The notes under the pieces: model-generated | The model's database searches: none | Told to the model about the DNA's origin: nothing | What the model saw: the letters and a program-made list of their open reading frames with translations, nothing else | Translations under genes and position numbers: made by a program | In this document: piece by piece, positions 9,058 to 17,424 of the stretch | How the letters are laid out: the number at the start of each line of letters is the position of its first letter | Position numbering within the stretch: position 1 is the first letter of the stretch | Assembly: GCF_900636365.1 (NCBI RefSeq) | Contig: NZ_LR134266.1 | Span: 1,005,501-1,069,500 of the forward strand | DNA: 64,000 nucleotides | Direction of reading: 5' to 3' | Source: Streptococcus viridans | GTDB lineage: Bacteria > Bacillota > Bacilli > Lactobacillales > Streptococcaceae

Positions 9058-9638
9058 TAGATGTCTGCCTCCTTAAATACAACCTGACCGTTTTCAAAAC
9101 GGTCCAAACGAGCTAGTGAAACAACTGGGTAGCCGAGTTCTTCTAGCAATCCACGGCCATCTTGGAAGGATTTCTCGATGACGATACCGACTGCTTCTAC
9201 ACTCGCACCCGCTTGTTCGATAATCTGGATCAAGCCCTTAGCTGCTTGGCCATTTGCTAGAAAGTCATCGACGATTAAGACGCGATCATCAGGTGTTAAA
9301 AACTTGCTAGCAATGGAAACCGTACTGGTCACTTGTTTGGTAAAGGAATAGACTTCTGCTGTCAAAATCCCTTCATTCATGGTAATATTCTTGGCTTTTT
9401 TGGCAAAGATCATGGGAAGTTCCAAAGCTTCTGCCACATAGAGGGCAGGAGCGATCCCGGAAGCTTCAATGGTCACAACCTTGGTCAAACCAGCATCTTT
9501 AAAGCGTTCCGCAAAAGCCTTCCCAATTTCTTTCATCAACTGGTAATCCACTTGGTGGGTCAAGAAGGAATCGACCTTGAGGATGTTTTCTCCCAGGACA
9601 TTTCCGTCTTTTAATATGCGTTCTTCTAATAATTTCAT
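9057..9638 (-). CDS. xpt: Xanthine phosphoribosyltransferase
   Basis: The 193-residue type I phosphoribosyltransferase makes XMP from xanthine and PRPP. The PRPP loop is [17 protein letters not shown] (about 120-136), and [14 protein letters not shown] follows the Xpt pattern. It is the first gene of the xpt-pbuX operon, preceded by a purine riboswitch and terminator in a roughly 150-base leader. The start has TAGGAGAAAAC in front. All expected motifs are present. Confidence 0.96.
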   Translation of the reverse strand: MKLLEERILKDGNVLGENILKVDSFLTHQVDYQLMKEIGKAFAERFKDAGLTKVVTIEASGIAPALYVAEALELPMIFAKKAKNITMNEGILTAEVYSFTKQVTSTVSIASKFLTPDDRVLIVDDFLANGQAAKGLIQIIEQAGASVEAVGIVIEKSFQDGRGLLEELGYPVVSLARLDRFENGQVVFKEADI

Positions 9639-9661
9639 GTTTTCTCCTAAACAGTTTGGAA

Positions 9662-9693
9662 CAAAAAATAGAGACTTACCTAGTAAGCCTCTA
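9662..9693 (-). terminator. Riboswitch-controlled terminator before xpt
   Basis: In the minus-strand RNA, AGAGGCTTAC pairs with GTAAGTCTCT around a 3-base loop and is followed by TTTTTT. The 5' arm overlaps GTAGAGGC, which can alternatively pair with GTCTCTAC of the aptamer. This is the expected ligand-dependent switch: purine bound, terminator forms, xpt-pbuX is off. Confidence 0.85.
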
Positions 9694-9726
9694 CAGAATC
9701 CAAGTATCCCTGGATTAATCTAAGAC

Positions 9727-9793
9727 TTACTTATTGTTAGGTGTTCCGGTACCTTGTAGAGACCTTGCGCCAATCCGCAAGATAAATAAGTAA
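9727..9793 (-). promoter_or_regulatory. Purine (guanine-type) riboswitch aptamer
   Basis: Minus-strand RNA shows the three-way-junction layout. P1 is TTACTTATT / AATAAGTAA; P2 is TTGCG-loop-CGCAA; the core J2/3 is GTCTCTAC; P3 is AGGT-loop-ACCT. The J3/1 strand AAC carries the C that in this class pairs with guanine or xanthine, rather than the U that selects adenine. It lies directly upstream of the xpt terminator. The class call is firm from the fold; the exact ligand is inferred. Confidence 0.85.
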
Positions 9794-9801
9794 TTGTAGT
9801 T

Positions 9802-10785
9802 TTAATGAGAGTCACCATTCCAGATAGAATTCTTAACGATGACATAATCGACATGCTTGAGATCAGCAACCTTGCGGCCTCCAGCATAGGAAATAGAACT
9901 TTGCAAGTCTTGCTCCATCTCTGTTAAGGTATCTTGCAGATGACCTTTGGCTGGTAGGAGGATTTTCTTGCCTTCAACATTTTTATAAGCCCCTTTTTGG
10001 TACTCGGAAGCAGATCCATAATACTCCTTAAAGGATTCACCATCTACTTCAACCGTTTTCCCTGGGCTTTCGATGTGACCTGCAAAGAGAGAACCAATCA
10101 TGACCATGCTGGCACCAAAACGAATGGATTTAGCAATATCTCCATGGGTCCGAATGCCACCATCTGCAATAATGGGCTTGCGAGCTGCTTTTGAACACCA
10201 ACGAAGGGCGGCTAACTGCCAACCGCCAGTACCAAAGCCAGTCTTCACTTTTGTGATGCAGACCTTACCAGGACCGATCCCGACCTTGGTAGCATCTGCT
10301 CCAGCGTTTTCCAACTCACGAACGGCCTCTGGAGTTCCGACATTTCCTGCGATGACAAAGGTATCTGGCAATTCCTTCTTGATATGCTGGATCATTTGGA
10401 TCACACTATCTGCATGACCGTGAGCGATGTCGATGGTGATGTATTCAGGTGCATCGTCCTTGAGTTGAGTCACGAAGTCGTACTCATAGTCTTTTACTCC
10501 AACTGAGATGGAAGCAATCAAGCCCTGATCGTGCATCCGTTTGATAAAGGGAATGCGACCAGCTTCGTCAAAGCGGTGCATAATGTAAAAATAGCCCCCT
10601 TTAGCCAGTTGTTCGGCCACATCTTCATCCAGGATGGTCTGCATGTTGGCAGGTACGACTGGTAGCTTGAAGGTGTGCTTACCAAACTGAACTGTCGTGT
10701 CTGCTTCTGCACGACTTTTGATAATACACTTGTTAGGGATTAGTTGAATATCTTCGTAATCAAAGATTGGAAATTCGTTTAACAT
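9802..10785 (-). CDS. guaC: GMP reductase
   Basis: The enzyme reduces GMP to IMP with NADPH, returning guanine nucleotides to the adenine branch. The 327-residue form starting [19 protein letters not shown] matches the family; the catalytic loop [11 protein letters not shown] carries the active cysteine. An in-frame extension begins at 10854, but a good promoter (10860-10888) predicts transcription starting at about 10853, so that start would have no leader. The ATG at 10783-10785 is preferred although its ribosome site is weak. It sits upstream of the xpt riboswitch region, so purine interconversion and salvage genes are adjacent but separately promoted. Confidence 0.93.
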   Translation of the reverse strand: MLNEFPIFDYEDIQLIPNKCIIKSRAEADTTVQFGKHTFKLPVVPANMQTILDEDVAEQLAKGGYFYIMHRFDEAGRIPFIKRMHDQGLIASISVGVKDYEYDFVTQLKDDAPEYITIDIAHGHADSVIQMIQHIKKELPDTFVIAGNVGTPEAVRELENAGADATKVGIGPGKVCITKVKTGFGTGGWQLAALRWCSKAARKPIIADGGIRTHGDIAKSIRFGASMVMIGSLFAGHIESPGKTVEVDGESFKEYYGSASEYQKGAYKNVEGKKILLPAKGHLQDTLTEMEQDLQSSISYAGGRKVADLKHVDYVIVKNSIWNGDSH

Positions 10786-10859
10786 ACGGATTGAAATCTC
10801 GTTTCTAAATTTTAAATCGTGATGGATCATCACTTCGTCTTCCGACGTTTCCATTCAAG

Positions 10860-10888
10860 ATTATAACAAAGATACGGAGGCGATTCAA
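10860..10888 (-). promoter_or_regulatory. Promoter of guaC
   Basis: Minus strand TTGAAT, 17-base spacer, TATAAT. Predicted start is near 10853, giving a leader of about 68 bases that contains two small inverted repeats (CGTC/GACG and GTGATG/CATCAC). Confidence 0.7.
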
Positions 10889-10976
10889 ATAGAATGCTGA
10901 TTATATAAATAATGTTCGGAAATTACTAGACGAATGGATAGAACAACTTCTATATATGAGTTATTTATGAACAAAT

Positions 10977-11687
10977 TTAAATCCAATTGATGATTTCTTT
11001 ACTGACAAGCTCGGGAACTGCTGTATAAAAATCATGGCCTAGATCCTTTAAGAGCACCTTCTTAATAGAAGGATCTAAATTTTCAAGTGCACTAGCTCTC
11101 CATTCAGGCTCATCCTGGTATTTAGGACCGATGAACATGACCTTGCTATCCGTTAGTGGATACTGGAAAGATCGGAGCTCCCGTCTGAGTCTTAACAAGG
11201 AAAGAACATCTTGTGGATCCAAATCCAGTTCATAGTGATGGAGGTCAGGATTCCAACGATAACTGGATTGGATGGCCTTTATAGTTGCTGGCGAAGGGTT
11301 GTCATTGTCTCCAAGTTCACTTGCAACAGCTTCCTCTAGAGATGGAAATACCTGTTGCTTCAGATAAGAGAGAGTCTCTTCGATTTCCTGCTCTAGTGGT
11401 AAGATCTGGTCCATGTCAAGATAGCCACCATCTAGCAGAACCAGATTGGTAATTTGAGGCATATTGGTTGCTAGGTATCGCGCCAAATCTCCACCCAGTG
11501 AATGGGCAATGATACAAGTATTTTCGATAGAATCCGCATGTGCTTCAAACCAATCTACTAAATCTTGGGAAGATTCCAGCTTTACCTTATAGGGATCTAG
11601 ATAGGTGATGGGGTATGGAAAGCAGTGAGCAAATGCGCTTATATGATTTTCGTTACTTCCGAGTCCTCCGATAAAGTAAAACTTCAC
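10977..11687 (-). CDS. Alpha/beta hydrolase
   Basis: A 236-residue soluble protein with an alpha/beta-hydrolase core. The nucleophile elbow is CIIAHSLGGDLARY (Ser in HSLGG, about residue 63), a candidate acid follows later in the fold, and the C-terminal LLKDLGHDFY supplies the histidine. It has no signal peptide. It overlaps the acetyltransferase stop by 4 bases (ATGA), so the two are cotranslated. The substrate is not predictable; the closest general resemblance is small carboxylesterase/thioesterase-like hydrolases. Confidence 0.8.
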   Translation of the reverse strand: MKFYFIGGLGSNENHISAFAHCFPYPITYLDPYKVKLESSQDLVDWFEAHADSIENTCIIAHSLGGDLARYLATNMPQITNLVLLDGGYLDMDQILPLEQEIEETLSYLKQQVFPSLEEAVASELGDNDNPSPATIKAIQSSYRWNPDLHHYELDLDPQDVLSLLRLRRELRSFQYPLTDSKVMFIGPKYQDEPEWRASALENLDPSIKKVLLKDLGHDFYTAVPELVSKEIINWI

Positions 11688-12244
11688 TCTTTCACCTCTA
11701 TTTCCTTAATGATTCTGGCTGGATTACCAGCTAGGACTACATTATCCCCGAAGGATTTGGTCACCACTGCTCCTGCTCCAACGACGACATTATCGCCTAA
11801 GGTAACGCCTGGAAGGATGATAGCTCCACCACCCGCCCAGAAGTTATCTCCAATCGTTATCGGAGCTCCATATTCTTTTCCTGCATTCCGTTCATGCGGA
11901 TCTAGGGGATGGAGAGGGGTAAGAAATTGGCAATTGGGACCGATCATGGCGTTATTACCAATCCTGATCGGGCAGACATCCAGCATAGTTAGGTTCCAGT
12001 TGGCATAAAAGTTCTCTCCCAAGTGGATATTGACCCCATAGTCACAAGCCAAGAAGGGGTGCAAGGATAGATTTTCTCCAGTAGATCCGAACCAACTTTT
12101 TATAAGTTGACTCCGCTTCTCACCGTCTGCTTCTTGGTTAAAGGCAAATTGCTTTGTCCGAGCTTCTTGTGCTAACTTCCTCAATTCTGGATCAATGGGA
12201 CTGTAAAACTCGCCAGCAATCATCTTTTCATATTCCGTTTTCAT
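11684..12244 (-). CDS. Maltose/galactoside O-acetyltransferase family protein
   Basis: A 186-residue left-handed beta-helix acetyltransferase. The N-terminal MKTEYEKMIAGEFYSP-type segment is the Mac domain, followed by hexapeptide turns such as IGNNAMIGPN, IGDNFWAGGGA and LGDNVVVGAGAVVTKS. The ATG at 12244 has GGAG 7 bases upstream and the family's conserved start; an upstream ATG at 12274 lies in the preceding terminator and is rejected. It transfers acetyl from acetyl-CoA to a sugar hydroxyl; the physiological sugar is unknown. It lies downstream of the 41-residue membrane protein and its terminator, so expression may depend on read-through. Confidence 0.9.
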   Translation of the reverse strand: MKTEYEKMIAGEFYSPIDPELRKLAQEARTKQFAFNQEADGEKRSQLIKSWFGSTGENLSLHPFLACDYGVNIHLGENFYANWNLTMLDVCPIRIGNNAMIGPNCQFLTPLHPLDPHERNAGKEYGAPITIGDNFWAGGGAIILPGVTLGDNVVVGAGAVVTKSFGDNVVLAGNPARIIKEIEVKE

Positions 12245-12263
12245 AATTATCTCCGTCATATAG

Positions 12264-12289
12264 TAAAAAACCACTCATAGTGAGTGGGC
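12264..12289 (-). terminator. Terminator after the 41-residue membrane protein
   Basis: Minus-strand stem CCACTCA/TGAGTGG with a 3-base loop, followed by TTTTTT. It separates the small gene from the acetyltransferase gene only 20 bases before that start codon, so it may be partial. Confidence 0.8.
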
Positions 12290-12300
12290 TTGTTTATCTC

Positions 12301-12426
12301 TTAATGGTACATCAGGTAGCCATCGAAGAGCTCAAATATTTTTCCTATCGCTCGGAAAACAAGAGCCGCAACAAGGGCAACCAGCAAGAAGTAAGCTACA
12401 GCAAAAATCACACTAATGATCATCAT
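12301..12426 (-). CDS. Small 41-residue membrane protein
   Basis: A short frame starting with a double ATG (12421-12426) after AAGGAG at good spacing and ending at TAA 12301. Residues 3-24 are one long hydrophobic helix (Ile, Val, Ala, Leu, Phe), followed by an amphipathic tail containing RAIGKIFELFDGYL. It has its own promoter (12463-12491) and terminator (12264-12289), so it is a complete transcription unit. No family is recognised. A single-pass regulator or membrane-anchored micropeptide is possible; a toxin of the type I class is less likely because no antisense RNA promoter is evident. Confidence 0.65.
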   Translation of the reverse strand: MMIISVIFAVAYFLLVALVAALVFRAIGKIFELFDGYLMYH

Positions 12427-12462
12427 GACACACTCCTTTTTAATGTACTTTTTCCACCCTCT

Positions 12463-12491
12463 ATTATACTCCTGGCCAAATTTAGATTCAA
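12463..12491 (-). promoter_or_regulatory. Promoter of the 41-residue membrane protein gene
   Basis: Minus strand TTGAAT, 17-base spacer, TATAAT, ending about 37 bases before the start codon. Confidence 0.7.
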
Positions 12492-12505
12492 GGAAAACGC
12501 TATCA
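12492..12505 (-). promoter_or_regulatory. cre-like site abutting the -35 box
   Basis: Minus strand TGATAGCGTTTTCC matches the CcpA operator consensus TGWAANCGNTNWCA at 12 of 14 positions and lies directly upstream of the -35 hexamer. This position can give either activation or repression. Confidence 0.4.
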
Positions 12506-12554
12506 AAAGTTGATTTGTTTTCAATTTGTAATTTACAAAAATTTTCAGACGGTT

Positions 12555-12626
12555 CAATAATAACAAAAAGCAGGATTCATACTTAGATATCGTTTTAACG
12601 ATCTACTCCTGCTTTTGCTATTATTG
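12555..12626 (-). terminator. Long inverted repeat downstream of tatA
   Basis: Arms of about 20 bases (12555-12575 and 12607-12626; CAATAATA...AAAAGCAGGA against its complement) enclose a second small hairpin GATATCG/CGATC. It lies past the tatA stop, so it probably ends the efe-tat operon transcript. The internal T-tract is within an arm rather than after it, so it is not a classical terminator. Confidence 0.55.
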
Positions 12627-12680
12627 AAAATGAAAGAACAAAAGATAGTTCTGTCAGAAAATATCATGAAAGGCAAGCTA

Positions 12681-12878
12681 TTATTCTTCAGTCTTACCAG
12701 TCTTTTCTTTGTCCTCTTCTTTTTCAGTAGCACCATTGTTGACGGCTGACTTGAATTCAGAGAACATTTTCCCAAGTGAGCGCCCTAGCTCAGGCAAACG
12801 CTTTGGTCCAAAGATTAAGAGGGCTCCCAGGATGATAATAATCAGTCCTGGTGCACCGATATCACGTAAAATTCCCAT
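12681..12878 (-). CDS. tatA: Sec-independent protein translocase subunit TatA
   Basis: A 65-residue protein with a short N-terminal tail, one membrane helix (about 8-24) and the TatA/E hinge motif LIFGPKRLPELGRSLGK at 21-37. An amphipathic helix and an acidic/lysine-rich tail (EKEEDKEKTGKTEE) follow. It forms the transport pore of a minimal TatAC system with no separate TatB, as in Gram-positives. It is 3 bases after tatC, at the 3' end of the efe operon. Confidence 0.96.
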   Translation of the reverse strand: MGILRDIGAPGLIIIILGALLIFGPKRLPELGRSLGKMFSEFKSAVNNGATEKEEDKEKTGKTEE

Positions 12879-12881
12879 AAT

Positions 12882-13601
12882 TTATCTCCTTTTTTGTATA
12901 CGGTTATAGATGATGCGACTGATGCCCAGACTCACTTCATAGAGCAAGATAAGGGGCACGGTCATTGCTAAATCACTGATGAAATCAGCTGGCGTCAGGA
13001 CGACTGCTAGTACTAGCAATAGAAAGTAGGCTATTCGACGATAGCGCCTTAACCAGTCTGGCGTTAAGATATGAATCGAGGTCAAAAAGGCTACAAGGAC
13101 CGGCAATTCAAACAAGACACCCAAAGGTACTGTCGTATGAAAGATGAAGGCCAAGTAGTTCTGTGCCGTTAACTGGATGGTAAACTGGCCTTGTCCCAAC
13201 TTCAAGAGCACCTCGAGAATAGCTGGACTAACCAGATAATAGCCGAAGAGTAAGCCTAGCAAGAAACAAATCAAACTTGCCGGCACATAGAGCAGAATAG
13301 CTCCTGCTTCTCCCTTTCTCAAAGCTGGTTTTACAAATTGCCAGACTTGAAAGAGGGTGAAGGGCAGGGTGATGGTAAAGGCTATTAAGCTTGCCAACTG
13401 AAGGTAGATGCTTAAAATGTCATTAGGGCCAAGGACCAAGAGTTTCTCTCGAAATCCAGCCGTCAAAAAGGCATAAAGCTGGTCAGAAAACAAGAGGGCT
13501 CCACAAAAGACAATGAAAAAACAAAGGATACAAGCGATGAAGCGTCGTCTAAACTCACTTAAATGCTCTACAATAGTGAGCCTTCTATCTTCATTTTTCA
13601 T
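12882..13601 (-). CDS. tatC: Sec-independent protein translocase subunit TatC
   Basis: A 239-residue, six-helix membrane protein that recognises twin-arginine signals. It begins RRLTIVEHLSEFRRR, containing the conserved HLSEFRRR that contacts the signal peptide, and has the later FELPVLVAFL segment. It overlaps the efeU end by 11 bases. No other Tat gene or Tat substrate appears in the window apart from EfeB, which supports a dedicated role in EfeB export. Confidence 0.96.
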   Translation of the reverse strand: MKNEDRRLTIVEHLSEFRRRFIACILCFFIVFCGALLFSDQLYAFLTAGFREKLLVLGPNDILSIYLQLASLIAFTITLPFTLFQVWQFVKPALRKGEAGAILLYVPASLICFLLGLLFGYYLVSPAILEVLLKLGQGQFTIQLTAQNYLAFIFHTTVPLGVLFELPVLVAFLTSIHILTPDWLRRYRRIAYFLLLVLAVVLTPADFISDLAMTVPLILLYEVSLGISRIIYNRIQKRR

Positions 13602-15273
13602 GCTGCTTCACCGTCACAATCCCGACAATAAGAACGAATAGAACTTGGCAAGCAAGAACTTCCCAGCTCGGATAGATCCCCGCCCAATCAATGGTTGGGA
13701 AATTACTCAAGATATGATTGGGAAGCATATTGGTTAATTGAAGCGCGTGCAGGCTCACCCCCAGCATCTTAAAGGCCAGGGCATAGATCATCCAAGTCAG
13801 GATGAAGAAAATCTTATGTGGCTTGACTAGATGGCTTGCCTTGGTCATGAGAATAGCGAGAATGGCTAAAACTGCAAGTGCCAAGCCGATCCCTAGGAAG
13901 AAATCAAAGGAGCGAATACGAGGGAGGATCCCCACATAGAAAAGGATAGTCTCAGCCCCCTCACGGAAGACAGCTAAGAAACTGAGGGCAAACATAGAAA
14001 TGAAACTTCCAGTTGCTGTCACAGCCTTCATCTGACTTTCCATGAATTGGTTCCATTTTTGAACGGAGGACTTACGATGTAGCCAAATCCCAATGACAAT
14101 CATCATGCCTACTGCGATAATCCCTACTGCCCCTTCGATCACCTCGCGGTTTGAAGCCGAGGTCACAGCTGGGAATAAGAATTGAAGAGCGACTGCAATG
14201 GCTGCACTGGCTAGAATACCCAGAAGAGCACCTGCATAAACCCATTTCAATCCTTTGAATAGTTTTGCTGACTTGAGAACGGTCACTAAAGCCATGATAA
14301 TCAATAGAGCTTCGACTCCCTCGCGTAAGAGGATCAACATAGCATCAACCGCCGAATAAGAAGCGGTGGTATCAATAGCTGATAGATCACTAATCAGAGC
14401 TTCCAGTTGCTTTTGGTACTTGCTTTCCTTCCCCTTGACCATAATAACTGGACTTTGACTTTCTACCCGCGTATAGAGACTAGGATTGGTCGTGCTGACA
14501 TCTCCTTCGATCGTTGGCCAAATGGTAATGAACTCCTTCATGACTTGACTAGCTTGGCTAGTCTCATTGGCTTGAAAGAGACTAAGAGCTTTCTTGAGGA
14601 GCTTAATCCCGTCTGAAAGGGTCAGATTGGAACTTGTTTCCTCAATCTTTTCCCCACTGATAAACTGATCCAAGACATTTTTTAGGTCATTGTAAGAAGA
14701 TTGGATGGAGTCAAAGTTTGTAGGCTCTGTTTCGATCGCACTTCTCAAGAAGGAAATGGCTGTTTCTACCTTTCCGTAATAAGCGGTACTGTGATCTCTG
14801 ACAACCGCTTCATTCCGGGTCCAGGTGTTGTTTAAATCAGCGTAAGCTTTTCGTGTCGCTTGGAGATCCTTTGCTGTGATTGCCTCTTGTAGCTTCTCAA
14901 AGTAAGGTTGCAAGCGAGTTTCTAGCTTCTCCTTTTCAGCATCCAGATCGACTGGATTTTGCTCTTTTTCAAAGGCTAGCAAGGAAGTGGAGACAGTCAC
15001 CAATTGCTTTTCTGTGATCTCACCTTCCAAGTCCAGACTCTTCTGGACCTCTTTTCCTGCTTTGGAATCATGATTGGCCTTCTTTAGAAACTCTTCTTTT
15101 ATCTCTGCGACAAGAATGTGAGCCTTTTCTTGATCCTTATCCCGAACTGCTGTCGTTGCATCCGTGATTTTGATAAAGAGATCACTATAAGACTCAGCTT
15201 GGACAGGGGATACGTTGAAAAAGAGGCAGGCTACAAAGACAACTAATAATTTATTCAAATAAGTCTTGACCAA
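13591..15273 (-). CDS. efeU: FTR1-family iron permease EfeU with large extracellular domain
   Basis: The 560-residue protein has a signal peptide (about 1-26, ending VQA), an extracytoplasmic helical region to about 290, then seven membrane helices of the FTR1 family. The two REXXE iron motifs are visible as REGVEALLI and REGAETILF. It should move ferric iron produced at the EfeO/EfeB site through the membrane. The extra N-terminal domain is typical of streptococcal versions and longer than E. coli EfeU. The start overlaps the efeB stop by 23 bases, indicating tight coupling. Confidence 0.93.
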   Translation of the reverse strand: MVKTYLNKLLVVFVACLFFNVSPVQAESYSDLFIKITDATTAVRDKDQEKAHILVAEIKEEFLKKANHDSKAGKEVQKSLDLEGEITEKQLVTVSTSLLAFEKEQNPVDLDAEKEKLETRLQPYFEKLQEAITAKDLQATRKAYADLNNTWTRNEAVVRDHSTAYYGKVETAISFLRSAIETEPTNFDSIQSSYNDLKNVLDQFISGEKIEETSSNLTLSDGIKLLKKALSLFQANETSQASQVMKEFITIWPTIEGDVSTTNPSLYTRVESQSPVIMVKGKESKYQKQLEALISDLSAIDTTASYSAVDAMLILLREGVEALLIIMALVTVLKSAKLFKGLKWVYAGALLGILASAAIAVALQFLFPAVTSASNREVIEGAVGIIAVGMMIVIGIWLHRKSSVQKWNQFMESQMKAVTATGSFISMFALSFLAVFREGAETILFYVGILPRIRSFDFFLGIGLALAVLAILAILMTKASHLVKPHKIFFILTWMIYALAFKMLGVSLHALQLTNMLPNHILSNFPTIDWAGIYPSWEVLACQVLFVLIVGIVTVKQHEK

Positions 15274-16459
15274 TGTATCCTCCTTCCTTCACACCTCCGA
15301 AGCAGGCAAAGAGGCCACTGCCAATATGGGTTACATATTCATTCATCTTATCGTCTGCCCCAAGATTGGTTTGGATTTTCACAAAGCGGTCTGGATCCTT
15401 TTGAAAGGCAATAAATAGCAATCCTGCATCAAACTGCCCCGTTTTCGGATCAATCCCATCAGAGTATGAATAAGAGCGTCGCAAAATTGGCAGATCCACT
15501 TCTTTAGCCAAACGGACATGTGAGTCAACTGGTAAGAGGGAGAGGTCCACTTCGTCAAACTCGTTTTTCTTTCCAAATGGTGCGCCACTTTCTTTATAGC
15601 GTCCAAAGGTATTTTCTTGCTCCTGCAGGTTGGTCCGGTCCCAGGTCTCTAGGTGCATGATAATCCTGCGGACAGCCATGTAAGAGCCGTTTTTCATCCA
15701 GTCTTGACTATCAGCCCAGACGACCTTATCAAAATCTTTCTCCGTTGTAACGTTGGCAGTCCCATCCTTAAAGCCAAAAAGGTTCCGGGGCGTTTCCATG
15801 CGATCCCCAATAGCAGCAAATCCTGATTGGCTCCACTTCATGGTCACCTTATTGCGTCCTTTACGGATCAGATTACGGACGGCATGAAAGGCCACCTGCT
15901 CATCATCTGCGCATGCTTGGATAACGATATCACCACCCGTATACTGCTCTCTCAACTGTTCCTTAGGAAAAGCTGGCAGATCCCGGAAGAGTTTAGGACG
16001 TTTCTTCTCAAGGCCTAGTTTGGTCAAAAAGCTTGCCGAAACACCAAAGGTTAGGGTGAGGCGGTAAGGATTTAGTCCGACTGTTTCCCCAGTATCACTT
16101 GGAGGCAAGAGAGCGTTGGATCCATCTTTTTTGACCAGTTCTCCATTGACTAATTTCTGGCTATAATCTGTCCAGTCTTTAAACAACTGAATCAATTCGT
16201 TTTTATCTGTCGTCCGGAGATCGAGCACCACAAAATAGATATTCTTCTGCATGGGGGTGGTAATTCCAGCCTGATGCTTGCCGTAAAAGCTAATTTCTTC
16301 TTGACCGTCTGCGATATTTTTGGAGCCTTGCTCCTTATTAGCGAAAAAAGCAGAAGCACCGGATAGACCAAGTGCTAAGCCTGCTCCCCCAATACCTGCT
16401 TTTTTCAGAAATTCGCGACGATCCATCTTCTTTTCAAAAAATTTTTCGTCTTTTGTCAT
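15251..16459 (-). CDS. efeB: Tat-exported Dyp-type haem peroxidase EfeB
   Basis: A 402-residue DyP-type peroxidase that oxidises Fe2+ (and possibly handles haem) outside the membrane. The twin-arginine signal is at residues 12-40: DRREFLKK followed by a Gly/Ala-rich hydrophobic stretch and AFFA. The family motif GxxDG is GFKDG at 229-233, and the C-terminal YVTHIGSGLFACFGG is conserved. The protein needs to fold with haem in the cytosol, which explains the tatC-tatA genes in the same operon. It follows efeO by 2 bases. Confidence 0.95.
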   Translation of the reverse strand: MTKDEKFFEKKMDRREFLKKAGIGGAGLALGLSGASAFFANKEQGSKNIADGQEEISFYGKHQAGITTPMQKNIYFVVLDLRTTDKNELIQLFKDWTDYSQKLVNGELVKKDGSNALLPPSDTGETVGLNPYRLTLTFGVSASFLTKLGLEKKRPKLFRDLPAFPKEQLREQYTGGDIVIQACADDEQVAFHAVRNLIRKGRNKVTMKWSQSGFAAIGDRMETPRNLFGFKDGTANVTTEKDFDKVVWADSQDWMKNGSYMAVRRIIMHLETWDRTNLQEQENTFGRYKESGAPFGKKNEFDEVDLSLLPVDSHVRLAKEVDLPILRRSYSYSDGIDPKTGQFDAGLLFIAFQKDPDRFVKIQTNLGADDKMNEYVTHIGSGLFACFGGVKEGGYIGQDLFE

Positions 16460-16461
16460 TG

Positions 16462-17331
16462 TTATTTACCGTTTAAAATGATTCCCATTTGAGAGAGTGG
16501 TTCTCCCAATTTTGTAACTGCTTCTGCTAGTTCTTTGGTATCTTCTTCTGTTAGGTCTGTATATGATTTATAGTTGGAATCATCAGTCATATGTTTGTCT
16601 AACAAGTCATTCACCGCCTTGAATTCTGTTTCAAGGGTTTTCACTAGTTTGGCATCCTTTTTCTCAATGAGAGGTTTGAAGAGTGCAAAAATCTTCTCAG
16701 CCCCTTCGATATTGGCCCGGAAGTCATAGAGATCTGTATGAGAGAAAATTTCTTCTTCCCCAGTGATCTTTTGTGTCGCCACTTCATTTAAGAGGTCAAC
16801 CGCACCTGTCAACATCAAATCTGGCGTCACTTCTACTGTCGCAATCTTAGCTTTCAACTCTTTGATATCATTTACCAATTGCTCCGCATATTTTTCAGTG
16901 CCTTCGGTTGTATTTTGTTCCCAGAGGATGCGTTCGATACGGTGGAAGCCTGACCATCCTTCTTCTGATTTGTTTTCATCGACATAGTCAACCAAACGGA
17001 AGTCAATCTTGACATCAGACTCCCCAAAGCTTTCAGCAATTGGTTCAGAGCGTTCATAAGACATCCGAATCAAAGGATAGACCTTCTTAGCTTCTTCTAA
17101 ATCACCACTTTTGAGGACTCTTTGAAATTCCTCTGTATCTTTTAACAACTGGTCGATTTGGCCTTGCACAAACTCCTTGTATTCACTTGTCGCCTGGTCC
17201 AAGGCTTTTTGGTCCTCTTTTGACAATTTCACTGTCGAAGTGGAACTATTTGTAGTTGTGTTTTTTGAAGATGTATTGGCACAGCCCGCTAATAAAGCGA
17301 CTGATAAGAGTGCTACTGCAAGTTTTTTCAT
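16462..17331 (-). CDS. efeO: EfeO/EfeM-type iron-binding lipoprotein
   Basis: A 289-residue lipoprotein; the lipobox LLAG-C puts the lipidated cysteine at 17, followed by a Ser/Thr-rich linker (18-38). The rest is an M75/imelysin-like helical domain with the HxxE-type metal motif in GFHRIERILWE. It lacks the cupredoxin domain of E. coli EfeO and so is the shorter EfeM type. It is the first gene of efeO-efeB-efeU-tatC-tatA and presumably presents iron to EfeB and EfeU. A sigma-A promoter lies directly upstream. Confidence 0.92.
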   Translation of the reverse strand: MKKLAVALLSVALLAGCANTSSKNTTTNSSTSTVKLSKEDQKALDQATSEYKEFVQGQIDQLLKDTEEFQRVLKSGDLEEAKKVYPLIRMSYERSEPIAESFGESDVKIDFRLVDYVDENKSEEGWSGFHRIERILWEQNTTEGTEKYAEQLVNDIKELKAKIATVEVTPDLMLTGAVDLLNEVATQKITGEEEIFSHTDLYDFRANIEGAEKIFALFKPLIEKKDAKLVKTLETEFKAVNDLLDKHMTDDSNYKSYTDLTEEDTKELAEAVTKLGEPLSQMGIILNGK

Positions 17332-17366
17332 GGGAATTTTCTCCTGAATTCTTTTTTACGTGGACT

Positions 17367-17395
17367 ATTATAGCAAAGATTTTCTCATTTTTCAA
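17367..17395 (-). promoter_or_regulatory. Promoter of the efe-tat operon
   Basis: Minus strand TTGAAA, 17-base spacer, TATAAT, about 35 bases before the efeO ATG, with AGGAGAAAA as ribosome site. I could not see a clear Fur box. Confidence 0.75.
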
Positions 17396-17424
17396 CAATT
17401 GTCAGAAAACTTTAATAAAATGAA

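Noticed and set aside
12280-12513. Plus-strand 77-codon frame
   Set aside because: It lies antisense to the 41-residue gene, its promoter and terminator, and has no ribosome site.
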